A stretch of DNA of 64,000 bases from Bradyrhizobium sp. LHD-71 (GTDB lineage Bacteria > Pseudomonadota > Alphaproteobacteria > Rhizobiales > Xanthobacteraceae): assembly GCF_031157255.1 (NCBI RefSeq), contig NZ_JAVIFX010000031.1:1-64000 (forward strand), in the 5' to 3' direction. This document shows positions 32,949 to 42,133 of this stretch, piece by piece; the stretch's first letter is position 1, and each line of letters starts with the position of its first letter. The position numbers and the translations under genes are program-made. The notes beneath the pieces are model-generated. The model had not been told where the DNA came from. It saw only the letters and a list, made by a program, of their open reading frames with translations, and ran no database searches.

Positions 32949-34222
32949 GGCGCAACCCTCTCCTGGTTCTGGCGCCGATGGAACAGCTCGTGGAACACCG
33001 GATAGATCTGGCTGCGCTCGGCGACCCGCCGCATCGACAGCGTGGCACCGTTTGTCCGCAGCCGCTCGTACAACGTCCACAACGACGAGTCGGGCATTTC
33101 GTCGAACACGCTGACGGTCGCTTCCGAGACTTCGAGATAGGCGAAGAACTGCGTCACCGGCAGGATCATCTCGGTCAGAAGCTGACCGGTCAGCTCGGAG
33201 TCCGCATGCAGGTTGTCGCCGTCGGAGGCCTGGGCCGCGTAGATGTTCCAGTCACTCGGACGATAGCGGTCGCGCACGATTTCGTTCATGGCTGCGAGCG
33301 CGGATGAGACCAGCGTGCCGCCTGATGCGGGGCCGTGAAAGAACGTCTCCTCGTCGACTTCCTCGGCCTTGTCCGTGTGACGGATGAAGACAATGTCGAC
33401 ATGCCGGTAGCGCCGGGTGAGGAACACGTACAGCAGCATGTAGAAGCGCTTCGCGAGATCCTTCATATGCTCGGACATCGAGCCCGAAACGTCCATCAGG
33501 CAGAACATCACCGCCTGGGCGACCGGCTTCGGCATCGTCTCGAAGCGGCGATAACGGATGTCGATCGGATCGATATAGGGGATCCGCTTCATCTTCGCCT
33601 TCAGCGTCTCGATCTCCTCCAGCAATTTGGCGCGGTACTCACCGCTGGCAGCAGCAGCCTCCGCTTCCAGCTCCTCGAGGGTCCGTGCGCGCGGGCGCCG
33701 CAGCGCCACGCGGCGTGCCATCGCGATCTGCATGGTGCGGTTGATCGAGATGTTGGCAGGCGAGCCGGATGTCGTGTAGCCGGCGCGTTGGATGCCTTCG
33801 CCTTCGGTCGAGGCAAGTCTGCGCTTGGCGAGGTCCGGAAGCTCGAGATCATCGAGAAACATGTCGATGAATTCTTCCCGGCTCAGCACGAAGCGGAATG
33901 CGTCTTCGCTATCGCCGGTGCCGGCTTGCCTCGCTTTGCCGCCGCCACCCTCGCCCGAGCGCGGCAGCATGTCGCCTTCGATGAACTTCTTGTTGCCGGG
34001 AAGCACCATGTCGCGCGTGCCGCCCTCTCGGCGGAAGCGCGGCTCGTTCATCCCATCGAGCGGGATGGCGACTTCGCCGCCCTCAAGCACATCCTTGATG
34101 TCGCGGCTCTGCGACGACTTCTTGACTGCGCTCTGCACCAACGCCTTGGCGCGGCGCAGGAACCTTTGTCGATTCTCGAGGCTCTTGCCGCTGGGATTTA
34201 GCCGCCGATCGACAATGTACAT
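32945..34222 (-). CDS. yeaH: YeaH/YhbH family protein (DUF444) with VWA domain
   Basis: This 425-residue protein has an N-terminal charged half (VDRRLNPSGKSLENRQRFLR) and a C-terminal von Willebrand A domain. The VWA metal site is seen in MFCLMDVSGSMSEHMKD (DxSxS), and a RRYRHVDIVFIRHTDKAEEV strand follows. In E. coli, YeaH works with the kinase YeaG (PrkA) in survival of nutrient stress, which fits the operon. ATG 34222 is used. A REP-like element (34243-34331) lies between prkA and this gene; its own stop overlaps the spoVR start. Confidence 0.94.
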   Translation of the reverse strand: MYIVDRRLNPSGKSLENRQRFLRRAKALVQSAVKKSSQSRDIKDVLEGGEVAIPLDGMNEPRFRREGGTRDMVLPGNKKFIEGDMLPRSGEGGGGKARQAGTGDSEDAFRFVLSREEFIDMFLDDLELPDLAKRRLASTEGEGIQRAGYTTSGSPANISINRTMQIAMARRVALRRPRARTLEELEAEAAAASGEYRAKLLEEIETLKAKMKRIPYIDPIDIRYRRFETMPKPVAQAVMFCLMDVSGSMSEHMKDLAKRFYMLLYVFLTRRYRHVDIVFIRHTDKAEEVDEETFFHGPASGGTLVSSALAAMNEIVRDRYRPSDWNIYAAQASDGDNLHADSELTGQLLTEMILPVTQFFAYLEVSEATVSVFDEMPDSSLWTLYERLRTNGATLSMRRVAERSQIYPVFHELFHRRQNQERVAP

Positions 34223-34242
34223 GTCTAATCTACCCTACAAAT

Positions 34243-34331
34243 CGTCATTGCGAGCGAAGCGAAGCAATCCAGTCGGCAGTTGCGACAGATGCAGCGCTGG
34301 ATTGCTTCGTCGCTTCGCTCCTCGCAATGAC
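34243..34331. repeat. REP-like palindromic element between prkA and yeaH
   Basis: The left arm CGTCATTGCGAGCGAAGCGA at 34243 continues with AGCAATCCAG. The right arm CTGGATTGCTTCGTCGC is followed by CTCCTCGCAATGAC, ending at 34331. The two arms pair over about 30 bases with few mismatches. It is the shortest and cleanest copy in the window. The element ends one base before the last base triplet of prkA, so the stop codon of prkA lies practically on the stem. Confidence 0.88.
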
Positions 34332-34332
34332 A

Positions 34333-36276
34333 TCAACTTGCCTGCTTCACGCGCATGTACCACTCGACGAGGCGGCGGACCTGACGCTCGGTGTAGCCGC
34401 GCTCGACCATCCGCACGACAAACTCGCCGTGTTTCTTCTCGGTCTCGCCGTCCTTCTTCGATCCGAACGAGATCACCGGAAGCAGGTCCTCCACCTGGGA
34501 GAAGATACGCTTTTCGATGACTTCGCGAACCTTCTCATAGCTGGTCCATGCCGGATTCTTGCCCCCATTGTGGGCGCGTGAGCGGAGCGAGAATTTCACG
34601 ACTTCGTTGCGGAAGTCTTTCGGATTAGCGATCCCGGCCGGCTTCTCGATCTTGGTCAGCTCCTGATTGAGCAGGTCGCGGTCGAGCATCTGGCCGGTGT
34701 CCGGATCCTTGAAATCCTGATCCTCGATCCATGCGTCCGCATAGTCGACGTAACGGTCGAACAGGTTCTGGCCGTAGTCGGCGTAGGATTCCAGATAGGC
34801 TTTCTGGATCTCGTGACCGATGAACTCGGCATAGCGCGGCGCGAGCTCGGCCTTGATGAACTCGAGATAGCGCTTCTCGGTCTCCTCACCGACCTGCTCC
34901 CGGCGGATCGCGTGCTCCAGATTGTACATCAGGTGCACAGGATCGGCGCCGACCTCAGCGGTGTCGTGGTTGAAGGTCGCAGCCAGCACCTTAAAGGCAA
35001 AACGGGTGGAAACGCCGTCCATGCCTTCGTCCACGCCTGCGGCGTCCTTGTACTCCTGAACGCTGCGAGCCTTGGGATCGGTCTCCTTCAGGTTCTCACC
35101 ATCATAGACCCGCATCTTCGCGTAGATAGTGGAGTTCTCGTGTTTGCGCAGGCGCGACATCACCGAGAACCGCGCCAGCGTCTCCAGCGTGGCAGGCGCG
35201 CAAGGCGCACTTGCAAGCTCGGAGTTCAGGATCAGCTTGTCGTAGATCTTCTGCTCCTCGGTCACGCGCAGACAGTACGGGACCTTGATCACGCAGATAC
35301 GATCGATGAATGCCTCATTGTTCTTGTTGGCCTTGAAGCTCTGCCACTCCGCTTCGTTGGAGTGCGCGAGCACGATGCCGGTGAACGGGATCGCACCGAT
35401 GTTTTCGGTACCGATGTAGTTGCCTTCCTGCGTCGCCGTCAGAAGCGGATGCAACATCTTGATCGGCGCCTTGAACATCTCGACGAATTCGAGAATGCCC
35501 TGATTGGCGCGATTCAGCCCGCCGGAGTAGCTGTAGGCGTCCGGATCGTTCTGCGCGAACACTTCAAGCTTGCGGATATCAACTTTGCCGACCAGCGAGG
35601 AGATGTCCTGGTTGTTCTCGTCACCGGGTTCGGTCTTGGCGATCGCGATCTGTCGCAGGCGCGAGGGTTGGAGACGGGCGACGCGGAAGCGAGAGATGTC
35701 GCCGCCGAAAGATTCGAGCCGCTTGTAGCACCACGGACTCATCAGGCCGGTCAGCCGCCGGCGCGGGATGCCATATTTCTCCTCGATCATCGGGCCGAGC
35801 GTCTCTGCGTCGAACAGGCTCAGCGGCGACTCGAACACCGGGCTCAGTTCATCGCCGGCCTTCAGCACATAGATCGGATGAACTTCCATCAGCGACTTCA
35901 GCCGCTCGGCGAGCGACGACTTGCCGCCGCCGACCGGACCGAGCAGGTAGAGGATCTGCTTGCGCTCTTCTAGGCCCTGCGCGGCGTGACGGAAGAAGGA
36001 AACGATCCGCTCGATCGTCTCTTCCATGCCGTAGAATGTCGAGAACGCTGGATACCTGCGAATAGTCCGATTCAAAAAGATACGGCCAAGGCGTGGGTCC
36101 CTGGCCGTATCGATCAATTCAGGCTCTCCGATCGCTGCAAGCAGGCGTTCAGCGCTATTGGCGTATCGCATTGGATCGTCACGACACGATTCCAGATATT
36201 CCGCCATCGACATGTCGACTTCGCTCCGCGCCTCGAAGGTGCGCGCGAAGGCGTTGAACAGAGCATCGTTGTACAT
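34333..36276 (-). CDS. prkA: PrkA family serine protein kinase (YeaG-like)
   Basis: This 647-residue cytoplasmic protein has an AAA+-like N-terminal half and a C-terminal PrkA kinase domain. Walker A is GPVGGGKSSLAERLK (about residue 110). Other family blocks are MSPWCYKRLESFGGDI, YSGGLNRANQGILEFVEMFK and TQEGNYIGTENIGAIPF. The length equals that of E. coli YeaG (about 640). In Bacillus PrkA phosphorylates protein substrates or acts as an AAA+ protease; in E. coli YeaG/YeaH respond to starvation. Here it heads the operon prkA-yeaH-spoVR. A candidate EcfG promoter lies about 107 bases upstream, which would place it in the general stress response. Confidence 0.96.
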   Translation of the reverse strand: MYNDALFNAFARTFEARSEVDMSMAEYLESCRDDPMRYANSAERLLAAIGEPELIDTARDPRLGRIFLNRTIRRYPAFSTFYGMEETIERIVSFFRHAAQGLEERKQILYLLGPVGGGKSSLAERLKSLMEVHPIYVLKAGDELSPVFESPLSLFDAETLGPMIEEKYGIPRRRLTGLMSPWCYKRLESFGGDISRFRVARLQPSRLRQIAIAKTEPGDENNQDISSLVGKVDIRKLEVFAQNDPDAYSYSGGLNRANQGILEFVEMFKAPIKMLHPLLTATQEGNYIGTENIGAIPFTGIVLAHSNEAEWQSFKANKNNEAFIDRICVIKVPYCLRVTEEQKIYDKLILNSELASAPCAPATLETLARFSVMSRLRKHENSTIYAKMRVYDGENLKETDPKARSVQEYKDAAGVDEGMDGVSTRFAFKVLAATFNHDTAEVGADPVHLMYNLEHAIRREQVGEETEKRYLEFIKAELAPRYAEFIGHEIQKAYLESYADYGQNLFDRYVDYADAWIEDQDFKDPDTGQMLDRDLLNQELTKIEKPAGIANPKDFRNEVVKFSLRSRAHNGGKNPAWTSYEKVREVIEKRIFSQVEDLLPVISFGSKKDGETEKKHGEFVVRMVERGYTERQVRRLVEWYMRVKQAS

Positions 36277-36382
36277 GTCTATCTCCGTATCCGTCAGCCG
36301 TCCTGCTGATCCGCGGAGAACACTCGCTCAGTATTAAAGCTAGGTGCCCAGCCTTCGAAATCGAATCAGCATCAGCACAGTG

Positions 36383-36408
36383 AACCGTACCACACGCCCT
36401 GCGGTTCC
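36383..36408 (-). promoter_or_regulatory. Candidate EcfG (general stress sigma) promoter of prkA
   Basis: On the minus strand GGAAC (36404-36408) is followed after 17 bases by GGTT (36383-36386). The EcfG consensus of alphaproteobacteria is GGAAC, 16-17 bases, CGTT, so only the first base of the -10 differs. The start of transcription would fall near 36375, leaving a leader of about 100 bases before prkA. E. coli yeaGH belongs to the RpoS regulon and EcfG plays the RpoS role in these bacteria, which makes the match meaningful. It is one motif read by eye. Confidence 0.55.
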
Positions 36409-36737
36409 CACTTGCAATGCAAAATGCAGGCATCGAGTGATCTAAAGGCAAGCAACCGCACAGCGTGTAAGCGAGTTGACTCAATCCGGCTCCATTTTTG
36501 GCGAATTGGCCACAAGTGTTGCCTTTGCGCCACCGTCAGTGTCTGACGTGCAACCCGGGAAGCATTTTGCCACAGCATTCGCCAACCGGGCGTACGACAT
36601 AAGTTGGACATCTGACGACGGACATAAGTTCACCGGCCGCGCAATGACAGGCTGTTGCTGCCAGCCGCGACAACCGGGCGGCTCTGTAAGGCCACCTACC
36701 GGTCTCGCCGGGCGCCGATTACTCGCGACGAAGCGGC
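36409..36737. other. Intergenic region upstream of prkA, no gene seen
   Basis: About 330 bases lie between the prkA promoter and the stop of the GMC oxidoreductase gene, which is on the same strand. Open frames on both strands (for example 36476-36805 plus) run into coding DNA antisense and carry no ribosome site. No strong hairpin was seen at the end of the GMC gene. An upstream binding site for a regulator is possible but none was recognised. Confidence 0.4.
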
Positions 36738-38375
36738 CTATGCCGCCTGTTTGCTCTGGTTCGCCGCCGCCAACACCATGCCCGCGCACTTCTCGCCAAT
36801 CATGATCGACGGCGCGTTGGTGTTACCGCTCGTCAACGTCGGCATGATCGAGGCGTCGGCAATGCGCAAGTTCACGATTCCGTGCACGCGCAGCTCCGAA
36901 TCCACCACCGCCATCGGGTCGGAGCCCATCTTGCAGGTGCCAACCGGATGATAGGTGGTTTCGGCGGTGCGCCTCACCCAGTCCAGCAGTTCGTCGTCGG
37001 ACCGCAGGGCCGCGCCGGGCGAAATTTCTTCGCCGGTAATTTCCTTGAGCGGCGAAGCGGCCATCAACTCGCGGCCCTTGCGGATCGCTGCAAGCAGCCC
37101 GGCACGATCGTGCTCGGTCGACAGGAAATTGAAACGGATCGCCGGTGGCTCGGCGGGGTCCTTCGATTTGATGTGGATCGATCCGGTGCTCTCGGGCCGC
37201 AGCACGTTCACATTCATGGTGATGCCCTTCAGCCTCGGCGAAACGAGCCGCTCGCGGCCGATCATCTCGTAGATGAACGGCAGGATCGATACCGTCGCAT
37301 CCGGCGTCTCGAGACCAGGACGTGTGCGGAAATACATGCGGATCGGCACCGACGTCGAGGCGAGAAAACCGTCGCGGAAGAGCGCATATTTCACCGCCTC
37401 GCGCGCAAGCCGCCAGCCGCGGGCGTTGTCGTTGAAAGTAAGGTTCTTCTCGCGGATCGCGAACTTCACACGAGGCGAATAATGGTCGCGCAGATTCTCA
37501 CCTACGCCGCGCAGCTCGTGCACGGGTTGAATGTCCAGCGAACGCAGGAGGTCGGCCTGGCCGATACCCGACAGTTCCAAAAGCTTCGGCGAGTTGATCG
37601 AGCCGCCGCAGACGATCACCTCGCGCAAGGCGCGCGCCTCTTTGACCAGGCGACCGACCGAATACCGCACGCCGACACAACGCCTGCCTTCGAGGATCAA
37701 CGACTGGGCCAGCGCGCCTTGCGCGACCGTCAGGTTTCTCCGTCTGCGCGCCGGATCGAGATAGCAAAAAGCCGTGCTCTGACGTCGCCCCTTGGCGATC
37801 GTCACCTGCGACATGCTGATGCCTTCCTGGGTCTCGCCGTTCTGGTCTTCGTTGTACGGCAGGCCGACGTTCTCCGCGGCAGCGATGATCTTCTCGAGCA
37901 GAGGCACCTTGTGACGCGGCGTGTGGGTGACGCGCAGGATGCCCTCGCGGCCGCGATACTTGTCGGAGCCGCCATCGAAGCGCTCCATCTTCTTGAAGAT
38001 CGGCAGCACGTCCTGATAGCTCCAGCCCCGATTGCCGAGCTGCGCCCAGTGGTCGTAGTCCTGCGCCTGACCGCGAATGAAAACCATGCCGTTGATCGAC
38101 GAAGAGCCGCCGAGCATTTTGCCGCGCGGCACCTCGATGCGCCGTCCGGCGGAACCTTCGTCGGGTTCCGAAGTGTAGCACCAGTTGACGGCGGGATTGT
38201 CGATCATCTTGGCGACGCCGACTGGCACCCGAGACCACAGAAAGCCCGATCCCTCGGTTCCTGCCTCCAGCAGCAACACTTTATATACGCCGTTCTCAGT
38301 AAGGCGGCTGGCAACCACCGCACCCGCCGAACCTGCACCGACGACGATGAAATCATAGACGGCGTCATTCGACAT
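36738..38375 (-). CDS. GMC family FAD-dependent oxidoreductase (choline dehydrogenase-like)
   Basis: This 545-residue flavoprotein oxidises an alcohol, with FAD as cofactor. The Rossmann motif is DFIVVGAGSAGAVVASRL. GMC signature 1 is GGSSSINGMVFIRGQAQDYD, with signature 2 in CGGSINSPKLLELSGIGQ. The catalytic His is in TTYHPVGTCKMG and the last block is NTNAPSIMIGEKCAGMV. No signal peptide is visible, so it should be cytoplasmic or membrane-associated. Betaine genes (betB, betI) are absent, so choline is not supported as substrate; polyethylene glycol, long-chain or other alcohols are equally possible. The next gene on the strand is an enoyl-CoA hydratase 168 bases upstream. Confidence 0.93.
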   Translation of the reverse strand: MSNDAVYDFIVVGAGSAGAVVASRLTENGVYKVLLLEAGTEGSGFLWSRVPVGVAKMIDNPAVNWCYTSEPDEGSAGRRIEVPRGKMLGGSSSINGMVFIRGQAQDYDHWAQLGNRGWSYQDVLPIFKKMERFDGGSDKYRGREGILRVTHTPRHKVPLLEKIIAAAENVGLPYNEDQNGETQEGISMSQVTIAKGRRQSTAFCYLDPARRRRNLTVAQGALAQSLILEGRRCVGVRYSVGRLVKEARALREVIVCGGSINSPKLLELSGIGQADLLRSLDIQPVHELRGVGENLRDHYSPRVKFAIREKNLTFNDNARGWRLAREAVKYALFRDGFLASTSVPIRMYFRTRPGLETPDATVSILPFIYEMIGRERLVSPRLKGITMNVNVLRPESTGSIHIKSKDPAEPPAIRFNFLSTEHDRAGLLAAIRKGRELMAASPLKEITGEEISPGAALRSDDELLDWVRRTAETTYHPVGTCKMGSDPMAVVDSELRVHGIVNLRIADASIMPTLTSGNTNAPSIMIGEKCAGMVLAAANQSKQAA

Positions 38376-38543
38376 GGCGGTGTTTCCTCTTCTTGTGTTT
38401 TGAAGGGATCAGTAAAACCTGTGGGTAAGCATAATGGCAAGATGCTTGCCGTCATGGCGTCCCCGGCGCCACGCTTCGGGCTACGCCGGGCACAGGAATA
38501 CGATCTAGGCCGCTCTTACGGGCGGTTGATTTATGATGACGCG
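38376..38543. other. Spacer between ECH and GMC genes with a repeat fragment
   Basis: The 168 bases hold no gene. The part CGCCACGCTTCGGGCTACGC near 38467 resembles the right arm of the GTAGCCCGG-class repeat, without a clear partner arm. It is too degenerate to call a full element. Confidence 0.3.
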
Positions 38544-39452
38544 CTACTCAGCCGCACTGGCCTTGGCCGGATCGCCGGCGCGCGGGGCGCGCTTGTCGAA
38601 ATGCGCACGGATATTCTCAGGAAGCGTGTTGGGATCGATCGCCGCGCCATGAACCAGCACGCGATGGGCGTGGCCGAGCTGGTGCACGGCAAACGCATGC
38701 TGCATCGACACGCGGCGACCCTGAACGTCCTGGGTGTGATTGATCGTCGCCTTGGTCATGTTCAGCGTCCAGGAGGTGTGCGTGCACAGCTTCTCGGCCA
38801 GATCCAGCGTGAACGCCTCGAGCTCGGCGCGCGGCACGACCTCGTTCACCATGCCGTACTGCTCCGCCTTCGCCGCCGACAGTTCGCCGGTCAACATCCA
38901 CTGCTTGGCGCGACGCGGGCCGATCTCCCAAGGATAAGCCCAGAATTCGACACCGCTGCCACCCATTTTGGTCGAGGTGCAGATGAACTTCGCATCGTCG
39001 CTGGCGACGATGATGTCGGAACACCAGGCGAGCATCAGCCCGCCGGTGACGCACTTGCCCTGAACCTGTGCGATGATCGGCTTGGAAAGGTTGCGCCAGC
39101 GCTCGGTGATCTCAAGATAGATCTCCATCTCGCGCGAGTATCGCCCTTCCGCGCCCGGCATGTCGAAATTCGCCCAGGTGCCGACGATCGGGAAGTCGCG
39201 CCAGGTCTTGTCGCCGTCGCCCGACAAGTCGTGACCGGACGAAAAATGCTCGCCCACGGCCGCAAGCACGATCACCTTGACGTGCGGCTGCTGCACGGCA
39301 AAATCGAACGCGCTGTTGATGTCATATGTCATCTGCATGTTCTGCGCGTTGCGCTTCTCCGGCCGGTTGAGCGTGACGCGCGCGACGCCGCTTCGCGGCT
39401 CGTCGTAGATCACGGTCTCGAATGTCGGGAATTTGCTGTCTGGTTTGGCCAT
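38544..39452 (-). CDS. Enoyl-CoA hydratase/isomerase family protein
   Basis: This 302-residue crotonase-fold enzyme should act on an acyl-CoA. The oxyanion-hole stretches are visible: VIVLAAVGEHFSSGHDLSGD for the first, and CVTGGLMLAWCSDIIVASDD for the second. The N-terminal strand VARVTLNRPEKRNAQN is also characteristic. An insert of about 35 residues after HDLSGDGDKTW, with WANFDMPGAEGRYSREMEI, is longer than in standard hydratases of about 260 residues. The general acid/base Glu positions are not safely placed by eye, so hydratase, isomerase or hydrolase activity stays open. It diverges from the amidase gene. Confidence 0.9.
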   Translation of the reverse strand: MAKPDSKFPTFETVIYDEPRSGVARVTLNRPEKRNAQNMQMTYDINSAFDFAVQQPHVKVIVLAAVGEHFSSGHDLSGDGDKTWRDFPIVGTWANFDMPGAEGRYSREMEIYLEITERWRNLSKPIIAQVQGKCVTGGLMLAWCSDIIVASDDAKFICTSTKMGGSGVEFWAYPWEIGPRRAKQWMLTGELSAAKAEQYGMVNEVVPRAELEAFTLDLAEKLCTHTSWTLNMTKATINHTQDVQGRRVSMQHAFAVHQLGHAHRVLVHGAAIDPNTLPENIRAHFDKRAPRAGDPAKASAAE

Positions 39453-39621
39453 GAGCTGCTCCGGCTGTTTATTGCTTGTTGCCCGTCGTTCGTGAGGTGT
39501 CTGCAGCAGATCAGGTTTTGCGCCTGATTTCCATCAGCTCACCCCGCGAAACCGCATAAGGGGATGCCGAGATTCCGGCAGCGGCCTTGGCAAGTCAACC
39601 GCATTGGCCTCTAATATCAAA

Positions 39622-41010
39622 ATGACCGAACTCGCCAGCCTCTCTGCCCTCGCACTGATCGCACTCTTCAAGAAAAAGTCGCTCTCGCCGGTCGAATATT
39701 TCGACTGGCTCGGGCAGCATGTTGCCGCCTGGGAGCCCTCGGTGCAGGCGCTCTATCTGTACAGGCCGGAGGTCGGACGCGCCGAAGCCGAGGCATCCGC
39801 CGCGCGCTGGAGCAAGGGCGTGCCGAAGGGCCCGCTCGACGGCATACCCGTTACGGTGAAGGAGATCATCGCGACGGCAGGCGATCCGATTCCGTTCGGT
39901 TCCGCGGCGACGCAGCTCGTCCCCGCAGCCGACGACGCCCCTTCGGTGAAGCGGTTGCGCGAGGACGGCGCCATCATCTTCGCCAAGACCACCTGCCCCG
40001 ATTACGGCATGTTGTCCTCGGGCATCTCCAGCTTTCATCCGACCACGCGCAACCCCTGGGACCTGAGCAAGAACCCGGGCGGATCGAGCTCAGGCGCAGG
40101 GGCTGCCGGGGCCGCGGGCTACGGACCGCTGCATCTCGGCACCGATATCGGCGGATCGATCCGCCTGCCGGCGGCCTGGTGTGCGCTGTTCGGACTGAAA
40201 CCGTCGTTCGGACGCGTGCCACTCGATCCGTTCTATCTCGGCCGCGCGGCCGGGCCGATGACCCGCACGGTGGACGATGCCGCGTTGATGATGGCGACGA
40301 TCTCGCGGTTTGATCCCCGGGACGGGATGAGCCTGCCGCCCGCCAGCATCGACTGGTTTGACCTGGCGGCGGATGTGAAAAACTTGCGCATCGGACTGCT
40401 GCTGGATGCCGGTTGCGGCATGCCTGTGGAGCGCGAGGTGCGCGAGGCGATTGTCGCGGCGGCGAAGGTCTTCGAGCAGGCTGGAGCGACCATCGTTGAG
40501 GTTCGGCCGGTCATGACGCGCGAGATGCTCGACGGCGTCGATACCTTTTTCCGCGCGCGCTCCTGGGCGGATTTCGAGAGCTATACGCCGCAAGCTCGCG
40601 CGAAGATCCTTCCCTACATCCTGACCTGGGCGGAGAAAGGCGCGAAGATGTCGGCGGCCGCCGCGATCCGCGGCTACAACCAGACCAACGAAATTCGGAA
40701 AAGCGCGGCGCGGCTCTTTCAGAGCGCCGACATCGTGCTGTCGCCGACGGCGCCGGTTGCCGCATTTCCGGCCGAGTGGCCCTCGCCGCTCAACGATCCG
40801 GAACGCCCGTTCGAGCATATCGTCTTCACGGTGCCGTGGAACATGGCCGAGAACCCGGCCGCCTCGATCAATTGCGGCTTCACGCAGGCCGGGATGCCGA
40901 TCGGCCTGCAAATCATCGGTCCGCGCTTTTCCGACCTGGCCGTGATGCGGATGGCCAAGTTCTACGAAAGCTTGCGCGGCCCGATAACCAACTGGCCGCA
41001 GGTGACATGA
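39622..41010 (+). CDS. Amidase signature family enzyme
   Basis: This 462-residue amidase hydrolyses amide bonds through a Ser-cisSer-Lys triad. The Lys is in GIPVTVKEIIA, the cis-Ser and the nucleophile region in NPGGSSSGAGAAGAAGY and LGTDIGGSIRLPAAW. The C-terminal half contains LSPTAPVAAFPAEWP and INCGFTQAGMPIGLQIIGPR, typical of the family. There is no signal peptide. Substrates range from aliphatic and aromatic amides to Glu-tRNA; gatB and gatC are absent, so GatA is excluded. ATG 39622 is chosen over TTG 39604, as the latter gives an extra six residues. The gene is followed by a REP-like element in the convergent gap. Confidence 0.92.
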   Translation: MTELASLSALALIALFKKKSLSPVEYFDWLGQHVAAWEPSVQALYLYRPEVGRAEAEASAARWSKGVPKGPLDGIPVTVKEIIATAGDPIPFGSAATQLVPAADDAPSVKRLREDGAIIFAKTTCPDYGMLSSGISSFHPTTRNPWDLSKNPGGSSSGAGAAGAAGYGPLHLGTDIGGSIRLPAAWCALFGLKPSFGRVPLDPFYLGRAAGPMTRTVDDAALMMATISRFDPRDGMSLPPASIDWFDLAADVKNLRIGLLLDAGCGMPVEREVREAIVAAAKVFEQAGATIVEVRPVMTREMLDGVDTFFRARSWADFESYTPQARAKILPYILTWAEKGAKMSAAAAIRGYNQTNEIRKSAARLFQSADIVLSPTAPVAAFPAEWPSPLNDPERPFEHIVFTVPWNMAENPAASINCGFTQAGMPIGLQIIGPRFSDLAVMRMAKFYESLRGPITNWPQVT

Positions 41011-41022
41011 GGCGCCTGCGCC

Positions 41023-41140
41023 CGTCATTGCGAGCGAAGCGAAGCAATCCAGCCGCGCGCCGAAGCGCGCAACAACAGAAGCGGCATCTGCGTCTGGCTC
41101 AGACTGGATTGCTTCGTCGCTGACGCTCCTCGCAATGACG
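41023..41140. repeat. REP-like palindromic element between convergent amidase and ABC ATPase genes
   Basis: The left arm is CCGTCATTGCGAGCGAAGCG followed by AAGCAATCCAGCC. The right arm is ACTGGATTGCTTCGTCGCTG followed by ACGCTCCTCGCAATGACG, ending at 41140. The middle holds a second small palindrome, GCGCGCCGAAGCGCGC (41053-41068). The right end directly abuts the stop codon of the ABC ATPase gene (41141-41143). Confidence 0.88.
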
Positions 41141-42133
41141 TCAAAGTTCCTTCGCACGCCAGCAGCGGACCAGATGTTCGTCGCGGTGGCGCTCGAGCGC
41201 CGGCAGAGGCTCGCGACGACACGGGTCCTCGACATACCGGCAGCGCGGGCTGAAAGCGCAGCCGTCCGGCGGCTTGAGGGGATTGGGCAGTTCGCCCTTC
41301 GCGCGCACGAACGGCACGCGGAGAAGCGGATCGGGAATGGCGGCAATCAGCGCCCGCGTATAGGGATGCGCCGGGCGCTCGAAGATCTCCCGCCAAGGTC
41401 CGGTCTCGACGATGCGGCCAAGGTACATGACCGCGACCCGGTCGCTCATATGCTCGACCACGCCGAGGTCGTGGCTGATCATGATGTAGGAAAGGCCGAG
41501 GGTCTCCTTCAGCTCCAGCAGCAGATTGATGATCTGCGCACGGATCGACACGTCCAGCGCCGAGACCGGCTCGTCGCAGACGACGATCTTCGGGTTGAGG
41601 ATCAGGGCACGCGCGATGCCGATGCGCTGACGCTGCCCCCCGGAGAATTCGTGCGGGTAACGATCCGCATGTTCGGCGCGCAGGCCGACGTGCGCGAGCA
41701 TTGTCGCGACGCGATCGTCGATCTCGCTCCGGGCGCGCACACCATGCAGACGCAAGGGATCCTCCAGCGTCCGCCGCACCGTCTGTCGCGGGTTGAGCGA
41801 CGCATACGGATCTTGAAAAACGATCTGCGCCGTACGCGCCAGCGCTTTCCGGTCAATCGAGCCGCCGGCGGTCACCGCCTCCCCGTCGAGCTCGATGCTG
41901 CCGCTGCTCGGCGCCTGCAGGCCGACGATCGAGAGGGCGACGGTCGATTTCCCGCAGCCGGATTCGCCGACAAGGCCGAGGCATTCGCCGCGCTTGAGTT
42001 CGAGATCGACGCCGTCGACCGCCCGCAGCACGCGGGGCTTGCCGAGCAGACCGCCACTCAGGTGAAAATGCACGCGGAGGTCCCGCACCCGAAGGATGAC
42101 GTCGGCGGCGGCGGATGACGCAGAGTCAGCCAT
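41141..42133 (-). CDS. Peptide ABC transporter ATPase, DppF/OppF-type
   Basis: This 330-residue ATPase has Walker [15 protein letters not shown], signature [16 protein letters not shown] and Walker [17 protein letters not shown]. The C-terminal peptide-transporter extension has the oligo_HPY Cys cluster, [19 protein letters not shown], which may hold an iron-sulfur cluster. ATG 42133 gives an 8-base overlap with the DppD gene; the alternative at 42187 would overlap far more. It is the last gene of the minus-strand operon SBP-B-C-D-F. Confidence 0.94.
   Translation of the reverse strand: MADSASSAAADVILRVRDLRVHFHLSGGLLGKPRVLRAVDGVDLELKRGECLGLVGESGCGKSTVALSIVGLQAPSSGSIELDGEAVTAGGSIDRKALARTAQIVFQDPYASLNPRQTVRRTLEDPLRLHGVRARSEIDDRVATMLAHVGLRAEHADRYPHEFSGGQRQRIGIARALILNPKIVVCDEPVSALDVSIRAQIINLLLELKETLGLSYIMISHDLGVVEHMSDRVAVMYLGRIVETGPWREIFERPAHPYTRALIAAIPDPLLRVPFVRAKGELPNPLKPPDGCAFSPRCRYVEDPCRREPLPALERHRDEHLVRCWRAKEL

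Noticed and set aside
36476..36805. 109-residue plus-strand frame upstream of prkA
   Set aside because: Runs into the GMC gene antisense and lacks a ribosome site; low-complexity sequence.
36738..38375. Choline dehydrogenase betA
   Set aside because: GMC family is clear, but no betaine genes are nearby and substrate cannot be read from the sequence.
36882..39527. 881-residue open frame on the plus strand
   Set aside because: It is antisense to the GMC oxidoreductase and ECH genes, is rich in Arg/His/Asp as typical shadows are, and has no motif or ribosome site.
39622..41010. GatA subunit of the amidotransferase
   Set aside because: No gatB or gatC next to it; general amidase family motifs only.
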